64,000 nt of DNA. It comes from Lepidodermella squamata (Eukaryota > Gastrotricha). Location: the NCBI GenBank assembly GCA_047495785.1, contig JBLDXI010000004.1:2356001-2420000 (forward strand), written 5' to 3'. Within the stretch, counting starts at the first letter, position 1. Each line of letters starts with the position of its first letter. Under the pieces are notes generated by a model, which saw only the letters and a program-made list of their open reading frames with translations, did not search any database and was not told the origin of the DNA. Below, in pieces: positions 10,412-22,060 of this stretch. The translations under genes were made by a program, and so were the position numbers.

Positions 10412-13400
10412 ATGAAGCCACTTGTTCTCGTCTTTTTCTTCGCAATCGATGCGGTTCTGTGTGGCGACTGGGCTCGCTGCTTCTCCCAATTCGACGATAC
10501 GTTCACGAGTTGCCGCGAATTACCAAACGGCTGTTTTAAATTGAGCGAATACCAGGTTAATAATTATGAATTCTTACCTAATTTTTAATTCAAATTTTCA
10601 TATTTTGCCAGCTTGGCGAAGGTTGGCCGGATCAATCAAAGTGCATGAAATCGGTGAGATTTTTTTTCTGATTGAGTGCTGGCTTGATTTGTAACTCGAA
10701 TTGTGTTATTTCCGCACAGACTGCTAGATTGTGCTACCGATTGACGACTAATGCGGCGACATGTAGACCGGGCAGCCCTGGCTGTGCGAAAACGGACGAA
10801 ATAATGGTTAGTTGAAATTGATATTTTGTCCACAATTCTGAATAATTGTGCAGAAGACGATCAATGATTTGCTCAAAAATTATGCGTATTAGATTTCGAG
10901 CCATTTTCCTTTATTTACCACGTATTTTAAGCTTTAATCAATTATTCAGGCCTAGGGCGTTAATCAGAATTTTGAAATGTGACCAGAGATATTTGTACGC
11001 GTTCTTTTGAACAACGCCAAATAGTATTAACTTCTCAGAATTTTCAATCGCCACCTGAGCATCCTATCGCTCTCGGACTTTTTTCTATCTATCATTTTAA
11101 TTATTCTGTAATTTCTAAAATTAGTTACAGCTGTTTCACACATTGGCTGATTTTACCTGCCAACCGGCCCTCCTCCTTTGTTTAACACTAGAATTTTTCG
11201 AATTTTCAAAAAAGTTTAGTTTCAGGTTTAATTTTGAGAAATTTGTATTTTATAAATAATTTCGGTTCTATGCTAACTGAGCAAACGAAAATTAAGCAAA
11301 GACAATAGAGCAAGGGCGTTTGGGCAACGATGTAAGAGCAAACAAATAAGAGCTAAAATTAATTATTAAATTAAATTATTAAATTATTTTCACGTGATCC
11401 CACAAAACTATAAAAATCTACGATCATAACTATATTTCAAAGGCAAAAAATTTAATCAAATTAAAATTTAATCAAAATATTAAAAAATTGTGAATTTAAA
11501 ATGATAAAATTTAAAATGAATTCAATTCAATTCAATCAAGTTCAGTGAAACATTTCCAGCATGAAAAAAGATCTGATTTTCTCGAAAATAATTTCTTGAA
11601 AATAAAGAAGTGACTACCGTATTTTTCCAATAGTTGCCCAGTCGCAAATAGCTCAGGGTTGAGTGGTAACGTCGGTTCGAAAACAAGAACAATGAACGAA
11701 CCACTGAAAATTAATTTTACGAATTTTTCAAAATTTCGAGGTTGAAATTTAAGTAGAGCAAAAAATACGGTATCCTTACCCCTTACCCAGCAATGACGGA
11801 TTGCACACCGATGGTTTTGATCACCAACTGAGGTAACCAAATTCTCCTGAAAAAATAATAAAATTGCGTGAAAGAAAGCGAATCGATTAAATTCAAAATT
11901 GCTTCTGACCTGTAAATTACAGTTCCGATGCATTTTCAGAAGTGCAGTTTTACCGCTAAGTGCATGACCTGCAATTTTGACAAAATTAATGAAATTTCAA
12001 TTAAAAATTCCTTTAAAAAGATAGTTAACTATCAAATGAAATAATGAAATACGTATTGAAAAATGAAACCTCTAACTAACACGAGCCTCCTCAGGTTAAT
12101 CCATTAATTAAATTGTTATTTTTCGCAAGAACATGAAGCTCGTGCTAGCTGGAAAAAATTATTCTGATTTTTTTCCCAAATTTATGAGAAAATTTAGTTT
12201 AAAAAAATCTCGATGGCAATTCTTCCATTAAAAAAATTATTCCATTGCTTGCGGCCTGCCGCTGCTGGAGTCGTAGCATTTTGAGAATTGAGAACTAAGT
12301 GGTGAAAATAATTAGTTTTTGCTTCTGTGAGTAGGGATGAAAAACGAATGGAATGCAGCTTTGAGTAGTAATCAGAAAGGGTCACAGCAATTGTTGTGTA
12401 ACTTTATTACGCCGCATGCTTCCATTCGCAGTCTATCGATAGTTATTTAGCTATAGCTTTTTAGCTGATAATAAGCTGAGGCATAGCCTAGATTTTTTAG
12501 CTAGCCTTGGCTGAATAGAAATAGCTAATTAGCTATAATTTTTTTCATAGTGTCACTTTGCCGCTGATGCGCGCCTCCAACTCCAGTTTCAGGCCCAGGG
12601 CCCAGTAGCGACGCCTATGACCAGTCGTGACTCCAGTTTAGGTTGCCCAGCTTTTCTTTTGCCTCATCGAGGAAACAAAACCGCGTTTCAATCGTTCTCT
12701 TCGGGTCCGTGAAAACTGTGAGTTCTGGTTGCTCGCTATTCTCCCTTTTCCACATCTTCCAGCACCGGACCTCCGATCTGTTTCACGGAGAAGCTGATGC
12801 CAGCTAGCATCAAATACAATCCATAGGGTCGGGCCGAGCACCCTGGCAGATTCTTCAGCTTCTTCAGCTCATAGGCTTGAGATTGCCCCCACAACTACGA
12901 CACGAAAACAAACGATCTTTAAGATTTGACTTCAGAAGAGCATGAACTTCCCCTCGAATGCCAACTTCTGCCAGTGGATGTCCAGCAGTTGCACCGTGTC
13001 CACCCTGTCGAATGCGCGACTGACGCCGGTCTGCTCAGGGTGAAATCTATCCTGTCGTTGAATGCCGATGTCGATGACCCCGTATCCGACGTTCCGCAGC
13101 CCGCCATGAATGCCATGTATGCCTGCACCACGATTTCCCGAATATTCCGCCAAAACAAAACAATGGCCAGCATTAGTTTAAGCGACGCAGAAAATTCATC
13201 AATAAACTAAAGCCTATATGGCCTATATGGCACCTGATAAAATTTCACGTATAATCCCATGTTTTTTTATTGCTATCATTGCAACGTTCTTCCAGGTCGG
13301 CAGCTCGTACAACGGCTTCTTTCCGCTGAAAACTAACATGTACAATTGTACCACGGATTTAAACCAATTTCTGGTAATAACTAGCAACCTTTTTTTAATG

Positions 13401-16400
13401 AATCAAAGCGAATTTGTTCAACAGAAAAAGAAATTCGACTCTTGCGTCGATTCGGCTCAGCAATTCGTCACCTGCATTCCGAGCGATTTTCCCTGCTCCA
13501 ACACTACGGTAATTTCTCTCCGGCTAGAGATGGCTGCGTAATGCCTATAATGTTTTCAGAAGAAAGCACAAACTGGATTTACCAGCTTGGAAGCCTGTCT
13601 TCAGAATTTCGGCAGTAAGTTTGATATTCCATAATTATTATTAGCGATTTTCTGAAATGACCCCAGCAGATAGATCTTAATGTTACGTGAATTTTGCGTT
13701 ACCTGCGGTCAGTTTAGGAATACAGGAGGCCGCAGAGACCATGCCAATTTCTCGAAGGGGCTTTGTCACATGTCACATCGTAACAAGTGGGGTTTTGACG
13801 CGCCGCTATATATTGCGGTTGTTTATTACAACTGCGGAGCGGTTGCATCCCAAATTGCTATCTTCGGTTCAAAGGCTATAAAATTTTCATTAGCTGTCAT
13901 TGCGATCTTGCGTTCTTGGACTCTTGAAGAGAAACAAGAAATTCAGCTTCATACAGTGTGCGAAGTAGGATTTTCAAGCTGGTGTGTTCCTAGAGCTGAA
14001 AAAGATGCTAATATCTATCCCTTTGCATCGGTGGACATTATTATCAATTTTAATCGATGGGTCGAGTGAAGCGAGAAATTTGTTGAATTTTTTTATAAAA
14101 AAAGTTCCCAAATCCTCTTAAAAATGCTCAAATTTTCTTTAGCGAAGCGAGCTTTAGCCTTTAGCAGGCGCAATTGTTGACGATTCGCCATCAGGAATGA
14201 TCTGAAAAACCTAGGAAAATTCTCCAAACCAAGAAAAATATCAAATTTACCGTTATTGGTAGCATCTCTTTTTTAATCCCAATGCCTATTAAACTTGGCA
14301 ACTGAAATTGTCTTAGTCATGGATGGCGTCAGATCCATTATCAGTGCTGGGTTAGTATATCCACTATATCTAAGGTCGATGATCGACCCTTCAATTAGCT
14401 GCCGTTGAATAATCGCCAAATTCCAACTTGAGTGAATTCAAACCTGGGTGTGAGCGCAGCGAGCTTTAGCTAGGGTGTCGCGACACCCCAGCACCCCTGT
14501 ACTTCGCACCCTCGCTTCATATGTGGAACCACTAAAAAGTTCAATCCTGACGCGTGCGCCTATTGGTCAATCGATTTCGATTGGTTAATTTCGAAAATAC
14601 TTCCCTTTTTCTCTGCAACATTTCTCAATTCGGTCGTTCTATAATCGGGCAAAAATTTGTTTACTTTCTCCTATCGGGTTGATTTTGGTGTCATTATGTA
14701 CATCTCATCAAGTGAGCGAAGCTTGATTAAGGAACGCATATGATCGCGATTGATTACAATTCGCTTCAATGGGCGATAGATTAGGCTATACACGTATTAA
14801 CGTTCAAGGCAGATACATCAAGGCAGATACAAGGCAGAATCAGGGGCTGGACAATTCTCAGGGTTTAGCCGGCCAGCTCGCTGGAGAAACAACCAATTTT
14901 GTGCTGTGGGTTCAACACGAACGATATAGTTAAACTGTAACAACAAAAACCTATGAAACTAATGAAACTAATGTCTGGAAAGACCTGCATTACAAATTAG
15001 GACAAAGTGCGAATTGAGGATTCTCAAGCTAAGATATGAAATTGTACCTGCTATCTGCATCGTTCCTCGCGCACTCACGCACTCGTGATTATTCTGAATT
15101 CATTATTTACTCATTTTTATTCAGGAGCTGATTCCGTGAAGCCCCACATTCGCTGCTTCGATGCCACCACTAACGCGTTCACTGCATGCCGACCGAACAG
15201 CACAAAATGCCTGGCAAATGAAACTGCAAAATTTTCAACTGGCGTCTACAGAAACAAAGCTGCTTGCTTATTGTGGGTTAGTATTTAGTATTCGAGGTAA
15301 AACATCAAATCTCAGTCCGCGGTTTCCGCCTTTCTCGTGGTTTGAAGTACACCTGAAATGAATTCCATTATTATTAGAATGAATATTTTGATCTATACGA
15401 TAAGTTACGATTTTTGTTCTAGTTGTTCCGAACTTTGAGCTTAAATTGAAATAGCTTTGACGGGCATCGGCCTCAATCGGCCTTAATTTAAGCTTTTTTA
15501 TTTTCTTGAAAGCGTTTCGCTGACTCAGCGCAGGACGCAGTCGTCTTTGCTCGTCTTTGCTACTGTCACTTGTCTAAGAAAAGTCATACTAAAATAGGTA
15601 GTCAATGTAACCCTGCCGGAAAATCGACGTTATTTCTGCGTTGCGAAAACTAATGACACCATGCAATACTTTACGATTTACTATACAACATTCCTAGAAA
15701 TCTAAATTGTCGTGAAGCACTCCACTGTTCATCCGCTGTTGAGGCTTATGAACTGATTTTGAAGAGGTTTGATCAGGGTGCGAAGTACAGGGGTGCTGGG
15801 GTGTCGCGACACCCGAGCTCGGTCCGGCGGGAGAAAATTTCGAAAATTAGTTGGAGTTGTAAGTTGTAAAAAGTAGTTTGCTTCCATTGTGAGGCCAATG
15901 GATGCTGCGTTTTTACGCAATTTCCGGCTATTCCTGACACTTAATCTTCAAAAATCTCGCAGCAAAAGCTCGCTGCGATCGCATTCGGGTTTAAGGTTGT
16001 ATTGGGGATTTCACAACGGTGGCTAAATCAAGGTTCGACTATCGACCCTAATAGTAATTCGTAATTGTTATAGAAACCATATGTTTTAGACCAGTGCTCC
16101 GCATTATCTCATTTATCTCATTGCCTTGCCGTTTTTATGAGATTTCAGACCCTCTTACAGGGTAAATTTTCAAGAAATTTCTCGCTCCGCTCGAATGTAT
16201 GGCCGAAATTACTGGCAATTTTGAGTAATGCAGCACTTTATTCTCAATCCTGTCAGTTCCAGCACTGCTTATTAGCATCTTGAGTTGATTGTTGATTATT
16301 GAGTTGAAATTTTATTAATTTTGTTGATTTCGAGCTTGTAAGATAGTATATAATTCCGTGGCTTGCCAGCCGCCAAAATGGCCGGCAGTAAAAACGTTTG

Positions 16401-17950
16401 CGGAGCACTGTTTCAAAAATCCAGCATTGCTAAGTTTCGAGAATTTGAGACTTGGCGTAAATAAAGGGCCCTTATTTTAGCCAAATAAGAATGTGACAAT
16501 GGGAAACGCAGCGGACGAAAATAAAAGTTAAGTCTGTAAAAATAGTCATGTTTAGGAGGGTTTGACACCCTTTTTTGCCGAAAAAATCGTAAAATTACTC
16601 GCTTCGCTCGGTTCATGGGTTAAATTTACAGCTAATTGCCCCCCATGTAGAGTGAAAGAAATCGATTTCGCGAGCGAGCGTAGCGAGCGAGCGCAATTTT
16701 TGTGGAGCTTAACATAGGAACACACCAGCTCGAAAATCCTACTTCGCACACTGGGTTTGATATGAAGTCGAACACCCCAGCGAAGGGTGTTGTCGGTAAA
16801 TACGACTACTATCCTAAAAAACGGCAACAACGTGAATTGATTTTTCCTCTGATTTTCTACAAATTTCAAATATTTCCAGAATGCCGTCCGGTGTGATAAT
16901 TCTACTAGCAAGAATTGTTACAACATTTGCCCAACTGGTTCAACCGCGGTGAGCAGATGAATTGAAATAATTTTACCAATTTTCTTGATTATTTTTCAAT
17001 TCAGGTGAAAATATATTCAAACTGGACAACATTTGCTGATAACTATGCGGCTTGCTCAAAGGACCTTGCTCCACCCAAAGCTACTAAATCCTATTTCGAA
17101 TCGTCGTTTAAAGGAGGCTTTTTCCGTCAACAATTAGAAGCTTGTAAGCAGGATGGGGGCCGCTTAGCCACTATTTTCACGGCAGACGAGTTAGCTGCCG
17201 CGTCAAATGTTACGAATTTTGGCTTTATCGGGCTGGTTGCTGATTTCACGTGGGATGACGATCAGAGCATCATCCCGATCGACACGCCGTTATGGCGAAA
17301 TGACAGTCCGTACGGTTACGGCGATTGTAAGATTGATTTTAATAGTTTTTTATCTGTGCTTGATTTCTTGACGAGAAGGGCAGGGAATATTCTTAAATCG
17401 CTTCATTCCGTAATTTCCTTCATTCAAGGTATAGTTTTAGCCAATAGCAGTTACTATGATGCGGACTGTTCTTCTCCGAAGTATGGACTATGTGGAGGCG
17501 CTGTAAGTTGTTGCTCACGACTTCTCACGGCAATCACATATGAAAGTTTTATTCAGACATTGGCAGACATGGAGATCTCAAATACATCAGGCGATAGAGA
17601 TCAAATGGCCCAATATTGCCAAGATCGCAGCAAAACGCTCGCCATTCTCAGGGATAAAGACGCATACGACGCAGCTAAAGCGATAGTTGGCCAGCTTGGT
17701 GTCGATGCCTTCATCGGGGCTAAGCGCCGCAACCGCACTGCTTTTTCATGGATAACGGGGCAGCCTCTCAGCGACTCAGCGTTCGATTACTCAATAGATG
17801 TCGACAACAAAGGGCAATGTAAGGTGAAACTGGTTTCTGACGATTTTATTTGTTCATATCAATTATTATGTAGGCACATTGCTATATTCTGGTTCAATTT
17901 TCCAAGTAACATGCGGAAGCCAATCTTCTGGCATATGCGAACGTATTTAA
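10412..17950 (+). CDS. Secreted four-cysteine-module/double C-type-lectin-like protein (copy B)
   Basis: Twelve exons: 10412-10555, 10612-10653, 10720-10806, 13296-13373, 13425-13508, 13560-13614, 15125-15276, 16880-16948, 17005-17326, 17429-17502, 17557-17818, 17874-17950. The exon count and intron phases equal those of copies A and C, giving 481 residues. Signal peptide MKPLVLVFFFAIDAVLC precedes GDWARCFSQF. The four modules are present (first cysteines in ARCFSQFDD, RLCYRLTT, FDSCVDSA, IRCFDATT). CTLD1 includes LEACKQDGGRLATIF and FTWDDDQS; CTLD2 includes MAQYCQDRSKTLAIL, FIGAKRRN, FSWITGQ and SGICERI before the stop. It is the most diverged of the three: introns 3, 6 and 7 are 2.5, 1.5 and 1.6 kb instead of roughly 70-520 bp. 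A possible internal start is described separately. Whether one transcript spans all exons is not proven. Confidence 0.82.
10807..12539 (+). other. First part of expanded intron 3 of lectin copy B
   Basis: AT-rich sequence without a recognisable gene, repeat family or RNA. It forms most of a 2489-bp intron that is 122 bp in copy A and 226 bp in copy C. Confidence 0.4.
12540..13175 (-). other. GC-rich, coding-like block of unknown origin inside intron 3
   Basis: Base composition rises and minus-strand frames give protein-like stretches (for example RPYGLYLMLAGISFSVKQI around 12760-12840 and LTVFTDPKRTIETRFCF around 12670-12720), but these lie in different frames broken by stops. This fits a decayed gene or retrocopy inserted antisense into the intron. 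I do not recognise the family. Confidence 0.3.
13230..13373 (+). other. Possible alternative first exon with its own signal peptide
   Basis: Two in-frame ATGs (13218 and 13230) open a hydrophobic peptide (MAPDKISRIIPCFFIAIIAT then FFQ) that runs without a stop through the intron 3 acceptor into exon 4 of copy B (VGSSYNGFF). It looks like a signal peptide. If transcribed, it would make a secreted isoform lacking module 1 and part of module 2. Copies A and C show no such start before exon 4. Confidence 0.4.
13615..15124 (+). other. Expanded intron 6 of lectin copy B
   Basis: 1510 bp against 59 bp in copy A. It contains a 37-base block at 13956-13992 and a roughly 45-base block at 14473-14518, each repeated in reverse in intron 7, plus several agcgaagcgagc-type boxes (about 14047, 14138, 14462). 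Its open frames have no recognisable motifs. Confidence 0.55.
15277..16879 (+). other. Expanded intron 7 of lectin copy B
   Basis: 1603 bp against 68 bp in copy A. It carries reverse copies of the two intron 6 blocks (15774-15819 and 16715-16751) and more agcgaagcgagc-type boxes (16187, 16598, 16672). No gene recognised. Confidence 0.55.
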
Positions 17951-18175
17951 AATAGCTGGAACGTCTACGAATCAGCCTAACGATTTAAACTGGAATTCAC
18001 AAACATTTAATGGAACTTCCTGATTTCTATCGATCAATCTAACTTTCCTCAGCTTGAAGCTCAATATCGAACGCCGATTTATTCCGAGATGCTGCGAGAT
18101 ACATTTAAATACTTTGGATTTAGATTCATCTTTAAAACTAGTTGCGTAGTTATGATAATTTCTGTTTACGGTTCG

Positions 18176-18181
18176 AATAAA
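18176..18181 (+). terminator. Poly(A) signal AATAAA of lectin copy B
   Basis: First clear AATAAA after the stop at 17948-17950, about 225 bp downstream. No competing signal was seen before it. Confidence 0.4.
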
Positions 18182-19184
18182 GACGTACGAACTTGAGTTG
18201 GCTTGTTGGTTGAAGAATGTAAAAAGGTCGTCGGTAAAATTTGCTGACGCGATGACTAAAGTGTTTGGTGACTTCGCTAAAAAAACGGACAAAACAAATC
18301 TGTCGCTCAAAATTAAGCGGCGCACACATAGTAAATAACGTCGCCCCTGTTGCGTAATCGCCGCCCTCAAAATCAAAATGTGCGCCTCAAAATATAACAG
18401 CGGTGAATGCAGGTATTATCGGCTTGGATGCTAGATCATTTTTTTCACTAAATTATGCGAATAGTTTAATGGAAGATAGCTGCCCGTGGTCGACTTTCAT
18501 TTCAGATAACTTGAAATTAGTCCTAAGGCTGAAATGGAATTTTCCGATGGGAAATCTTACAACCGATCGTTAGGGCTGATGGCTAATTGCATTCTCGAGA
18601 ACAGGAAATCGAGACCCGTCAAGCGGTCCGCCCTATCTTCACCTTCATAGTCCCTATAGAAGACAGCGGCTGACGAATAATCATGAAACACCTCGTTTCA
18701 AATGAAATTTGAAAATAAGACAGAGCCGAAAGTCCTTGCTACACAATACTTTCTCTATCGAGCTGGTGCCTATCAATAGAGGAAGGTGAGTGAGTGATTT
18801 TTTCAAAAAGGGTCGTTATATTCCTGCTTAAATAAGTACGCATTTTTTGATATTCGTACTTAAGCGGCTTTTCGCTTACGTAATATTCGAAATTTTTCGA
18901 CCATAATATTCAGCTTTCAAAACTGAGTAAGAATCATATCTCACCCAGGAAGCTGAGATAACTAGGACTTGTCAAATTTGCATCCAAAAACATGAAATTA
19001 GGGTTGGAAAGCTCAGGAAACCGAAAAGGTCCTGAACCTTAGATCCAACTTGATGAAAATAGAGAGAACTCCAGATGTTGCCAACAAATTTGACCGGAAA
19101 TGTGCTTCAAGTACGAATATCCACTCCGTTTCAAAAAAAAAATAGAAAATTCTCAAAATTGCCCATCTATTCAGAATTTTTCAC
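18182..19184. other. Intergenic, no gene seen
   Basis: No exon-like composition, recognisable protein motif or repeat was found on either strand. It separates the plus-strand lectin gene from the minus-strand pair that follows. Confidence 0.35.
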
Positions 19185-19190
19185 TTTATT
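19185..19190 (-). terminator. Poly(A) signal AATAAA for copy 1 of the bacterial-like pair
   Basis: TTTATT on the plus strand, about 110 bp beyond the stop on the minus strand, matches an AATAAA signal. Confidence 0.4.
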
Positions 19191-19302
19191 CACTTAGACG
19201 AAATTGTAATAAGCCATGTAATTATTTTCTCGATCAATAAACTTTCACATGATGATAAATAAAGATTTTGAGAAGTCCGATAACTCTTGTGGTTACAACT
19301 GT

Positions 19303-20389
19303 TCAAGGGTTCCAGCAGTTGCCAGGCGTGCTGTTGATGTGCGTCCAAAAGCGGTTGCCGCTCGCCGAGCTCTGCATAATGTTCGAGTACGCGTAGAAAT
19401 TCCACCCGCCCTGCTGCATCGGGCCCGAAAACCAGTCAGTGCCACATTCGCAGTACTTTTGCGTGCCCATGCCCATGATGTAGGTGCCGTCGTGGTGCTC
19501 CGCCATGCGGTAACCAGGGCCGTGCTCAACCTCGCACAGGAAATCGCCGTTTGCCTTCGACCCGATGTAACTGCCCTTGACTGGCACCTGAAACGCAAAA
19601 TAACCACATAAATGCGATCGTTCTCAGCAGATCAAACATTTCATATCGATTTTTCGATTATTGTTTATCGATTATTGCTGATTGATTTATGCGATTATCG
19701 ATTATCAATAATTGGTGATTGATTTTAGTGACAACTAGTCAAATGTCGATCAAACTATGAAATCTTGGTATTATCGATTATCGGATATCGATCGATAGCC
19801 AATTGATAAAGGTGAATTCCACCCGATCAGCCCAAAAATCATTTTTCAGAAAGCGAAAATTGATAGGACTAATATCGAAGACATTATCAATTTACAGACT
19901 GCTTCAACCATTCTTGAAATTAGAAAATTCAAAAATTTCAATTTAAAAAAATATCTAGATTATTTGAAATTTTTCAAAATTTCGAAAAAATGTTGCATAC
20001 AATTTTTAATTTCAATTTAGATTCAATTTCAAAATTTCAAAATTTTTTTATAACATCTCTTTCAAGCTTTCAGAACTCACCGTTAGGGCAACATGGCCAT
20101 GCGACCAGCCGCGATAGAACTCGCTCGGCATAGCGCACGTGGCACAGTATGCCGTAGCGTTGTAGCACGGACGGGGCGACTTGTCCTGCTTGAGGCACAG
20201 GATCGGCAGGAACAAATTGCAGTCCGCGTCGCCCGTGTACGCGTTGCAGCCGTTACAGCCGAGCAGATCGATGCCGAACGCGGCTTCGTGCAAAATCGCC
20301 GCCCAGGTCATGCCCTTACCGGCAGCGGCGTCGCTCGGCGCCACTAGGCACCAGGCCGCGACCAAGCAAAATAATAATTTAATCATCAT
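19303..20389 (-). CDS. Small secreted cysteine-rich protein of bacterial-like type (copy 1)
   Basis: Two exons: 20081-20389 and 19303-19587, joined by a 493-bp GT-AG phase-0 intron, 197 residues. The ATG at 20389 was preferred because it directly starts a signal peptide (MMIKLLFCLVAAWCLV). Mature part: GMTWAAILHEAAFGIDLLGC, NGCNAYTGDADCN, LPILCLKQDKSPRPCYN, FYRGWSHGH; second exon: CEVEHGPGYRMAEHHDG, GGWNFYAYSNIMQSS, RFWTHIN and NCWNP at the stop. From memory, the order (CNG-CN-Y-GD, FY-GW, RMAE-H-G, W-F-AY, RFW-IN-P-NCW) resembles uncharacterised secreted bacterial proteins also seen in a few eukaryotes. Function unknown. About ten cysteines suggest a disulphide-bonded extracellular protein. 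Next to copy 2 in the same orientation. Confidence 0.85.
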
Positions 20390-20440
20390 TTTTTCTAAAA
20401 ATAGAAAAAAATTGATTGAAAAATTGATCACGGACTCCAA

Positions 20441-20764
20441 GACTACAGAAAATAGCTTTCGAATTTTTTGAAATTTTTGAAATTTTAAAATGTATGATTT
20501 TTTGTAATTATAGTTTGAAATTCAAAAATTCATGAAATTTTTGAAATGCTTGAAATTGTAAAATTTGTGAATATTTTGAAATGTTTTGAAATTTTTGAAA
20601 TTTTCCCGAATTCAAAATGAAAATGTTGAATTGTTGAATTTTGAAATTCGAAATCCTTTTGAGATTTCGAAATTTGAATCAATCGAAAATTTGAAAAATT
20701 TAAAATTTAAATCAATTTAAAATTAATCAAATACCTCAAAATTTAATTTAATTTAATTTAAAAT
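20441..20764. repeat. Low-complexity gaaattt-rich tract
   Basis: Repeated variants of tttgaaattttt and aaatttgaaa with no coding potential, between the two minus-strand genes. It looks like simple-sequence drift, not a named element. Confidence 0.5.
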
Positions 20765-20977
20765 GATAATGCTGGAGTTCCGAGAAGGAATTTAGGTCAA
20801 ATATGGGTCACAATAAAAAAAGTCGGCCGATTAATTCCTTGCCAGAAATAATAAATATATTCGCATCATTCGCAACTAATTTTCGCATAGCACAGAAGAT
20901 TCAGAAAATTGCAATTAAATATAGCAAGCAGTAGTTCCACGTTGAATCACATCGATTGAACCCCGGCCCGTCGTTGT

Positions 20978-22060
20978 TCAAGGATCCCAACAGTTGGCCG
21001 GCTGGTCGTTGATGTAGGTCCAGAAGCGGTTCTCAGTCGCCGAGCTCTGCATGATGTTCGAGTAGGCGTAGAAATTCCACCCGCCCTTGTACTGTAAAGC
21101 CGACTGCCAGTCCGGCGAGCCGCAGTTGCAGTAGCGCTTGCTGTCCATGCCGTTGACGTAGTAGCCCATGTGGAACTCAGCGATGTAGTAATTAGGGCCG
21201 TGTTCTTTCTGGCACAGAAAATTAGCATTCGCCAGCGACTTGATGTGCGTGCCTTTGTGCGGAATCTAATAAAAAAAAATCATACAAAAAAACAATAAAT
21301 TACCGAAACGGCTTTTGATTTTGGGCGAAAGTTTTTGGCTTGTCTGAATAATTTTTCAAAGAGTTTCAATTTTGCAATAAAAAATGCAAAAGAATTTCGA
21401 AAAATTGCCCGCGAGACAATCAGTCGACTTTTAAGGTGATTCTTATATCGAAAAATAATCAAAATCGTAACTTTATCGATTATCGATCGATAAGCAATCG
21501 ATACAAATTAACCCCCTCTGATCAGCCGAGAAATTATATTTACATAAAAGCATTTGAATTTTTTTCAATTCGTTATTTGAAATGAATGAATTTTGAAAAG
21601 TTTCGAAATAAGAAAATTAACTAATTAAAAAAATAGGCCATTGAATTTGTCAAATTTCAATAACAAATTCAAAATTCAAAATGCCTTATTTATTTCACCT
21701 GTTGATTTAATTAGATAATTTAAATTGGCTTTGAAATGAGTTAAATTTCTTTTTCGAATTTTGTATTTTTTTCCTCACCGTTAGTACAGCATGGCCACGG
21801 GACCAGCCGTAGTAGAAAGGCTTCGTGGCGTTGTAGCACGGCCGCGGCGATCTGTCGACGTTGAGGCACAGAATAGGCAAAAATCGGTTGCAGTCACGAT
21901 CGCCCACGTACGGGTTACAGCCGTTACAGCCGAGCAGGTCGATGCCGAGCGTCCAATCGTGCAAAATTGCCGACCACGTCATGCCTTTACGCGCATCGAC
22001 CAAGCCGCTGCTGGCGAGGTAGCAACAGGCGAGTAAAAATAACGTAAATCCTTTAACCAT
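20978..22060 (-). CDS. Small secreted cysteine-rich protein of bacterial-like type (copy 2)
   Basis: Two exons: 21779-22060 and 20978-21265 with a 513-bp phase-0 intron at the same protein position as copy 1; 189 residues. ATG at 22060 starts the signal peptide (MVKGFTLFLLACCYLASSG). Shared core: GMTWSAILHDWTLGIDLLGC, NGCNPYVGDRDCN, LPILCLNVDRSPRPCYN, FYYGWSRGH, then QKEHGPNYYIAEFHMGYY, GGWNFYAYSNIMQSS and RFWTYINDQPANCWDP. It lacks the ten-residue cysteine-containing segment (YCATCAMPSE) of copy 1 and ends in the canonical NDQPANCW where copy 1 has NSTPGNCW. The introns also share a block (tatcgatcgata ... gatcagcc), showing a tandem duplication that postdates intron gain. Confidence 0.85.

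Noticed and set aside
19249-22036. Plus-strand Arg/Ala-rich frames over the bacterial-like pair (19249, 20093, 21791)
   Set aside because: Antisense shadows of GC-rich exons; they lack signal peptides and do not match between the two copies in spliced form.
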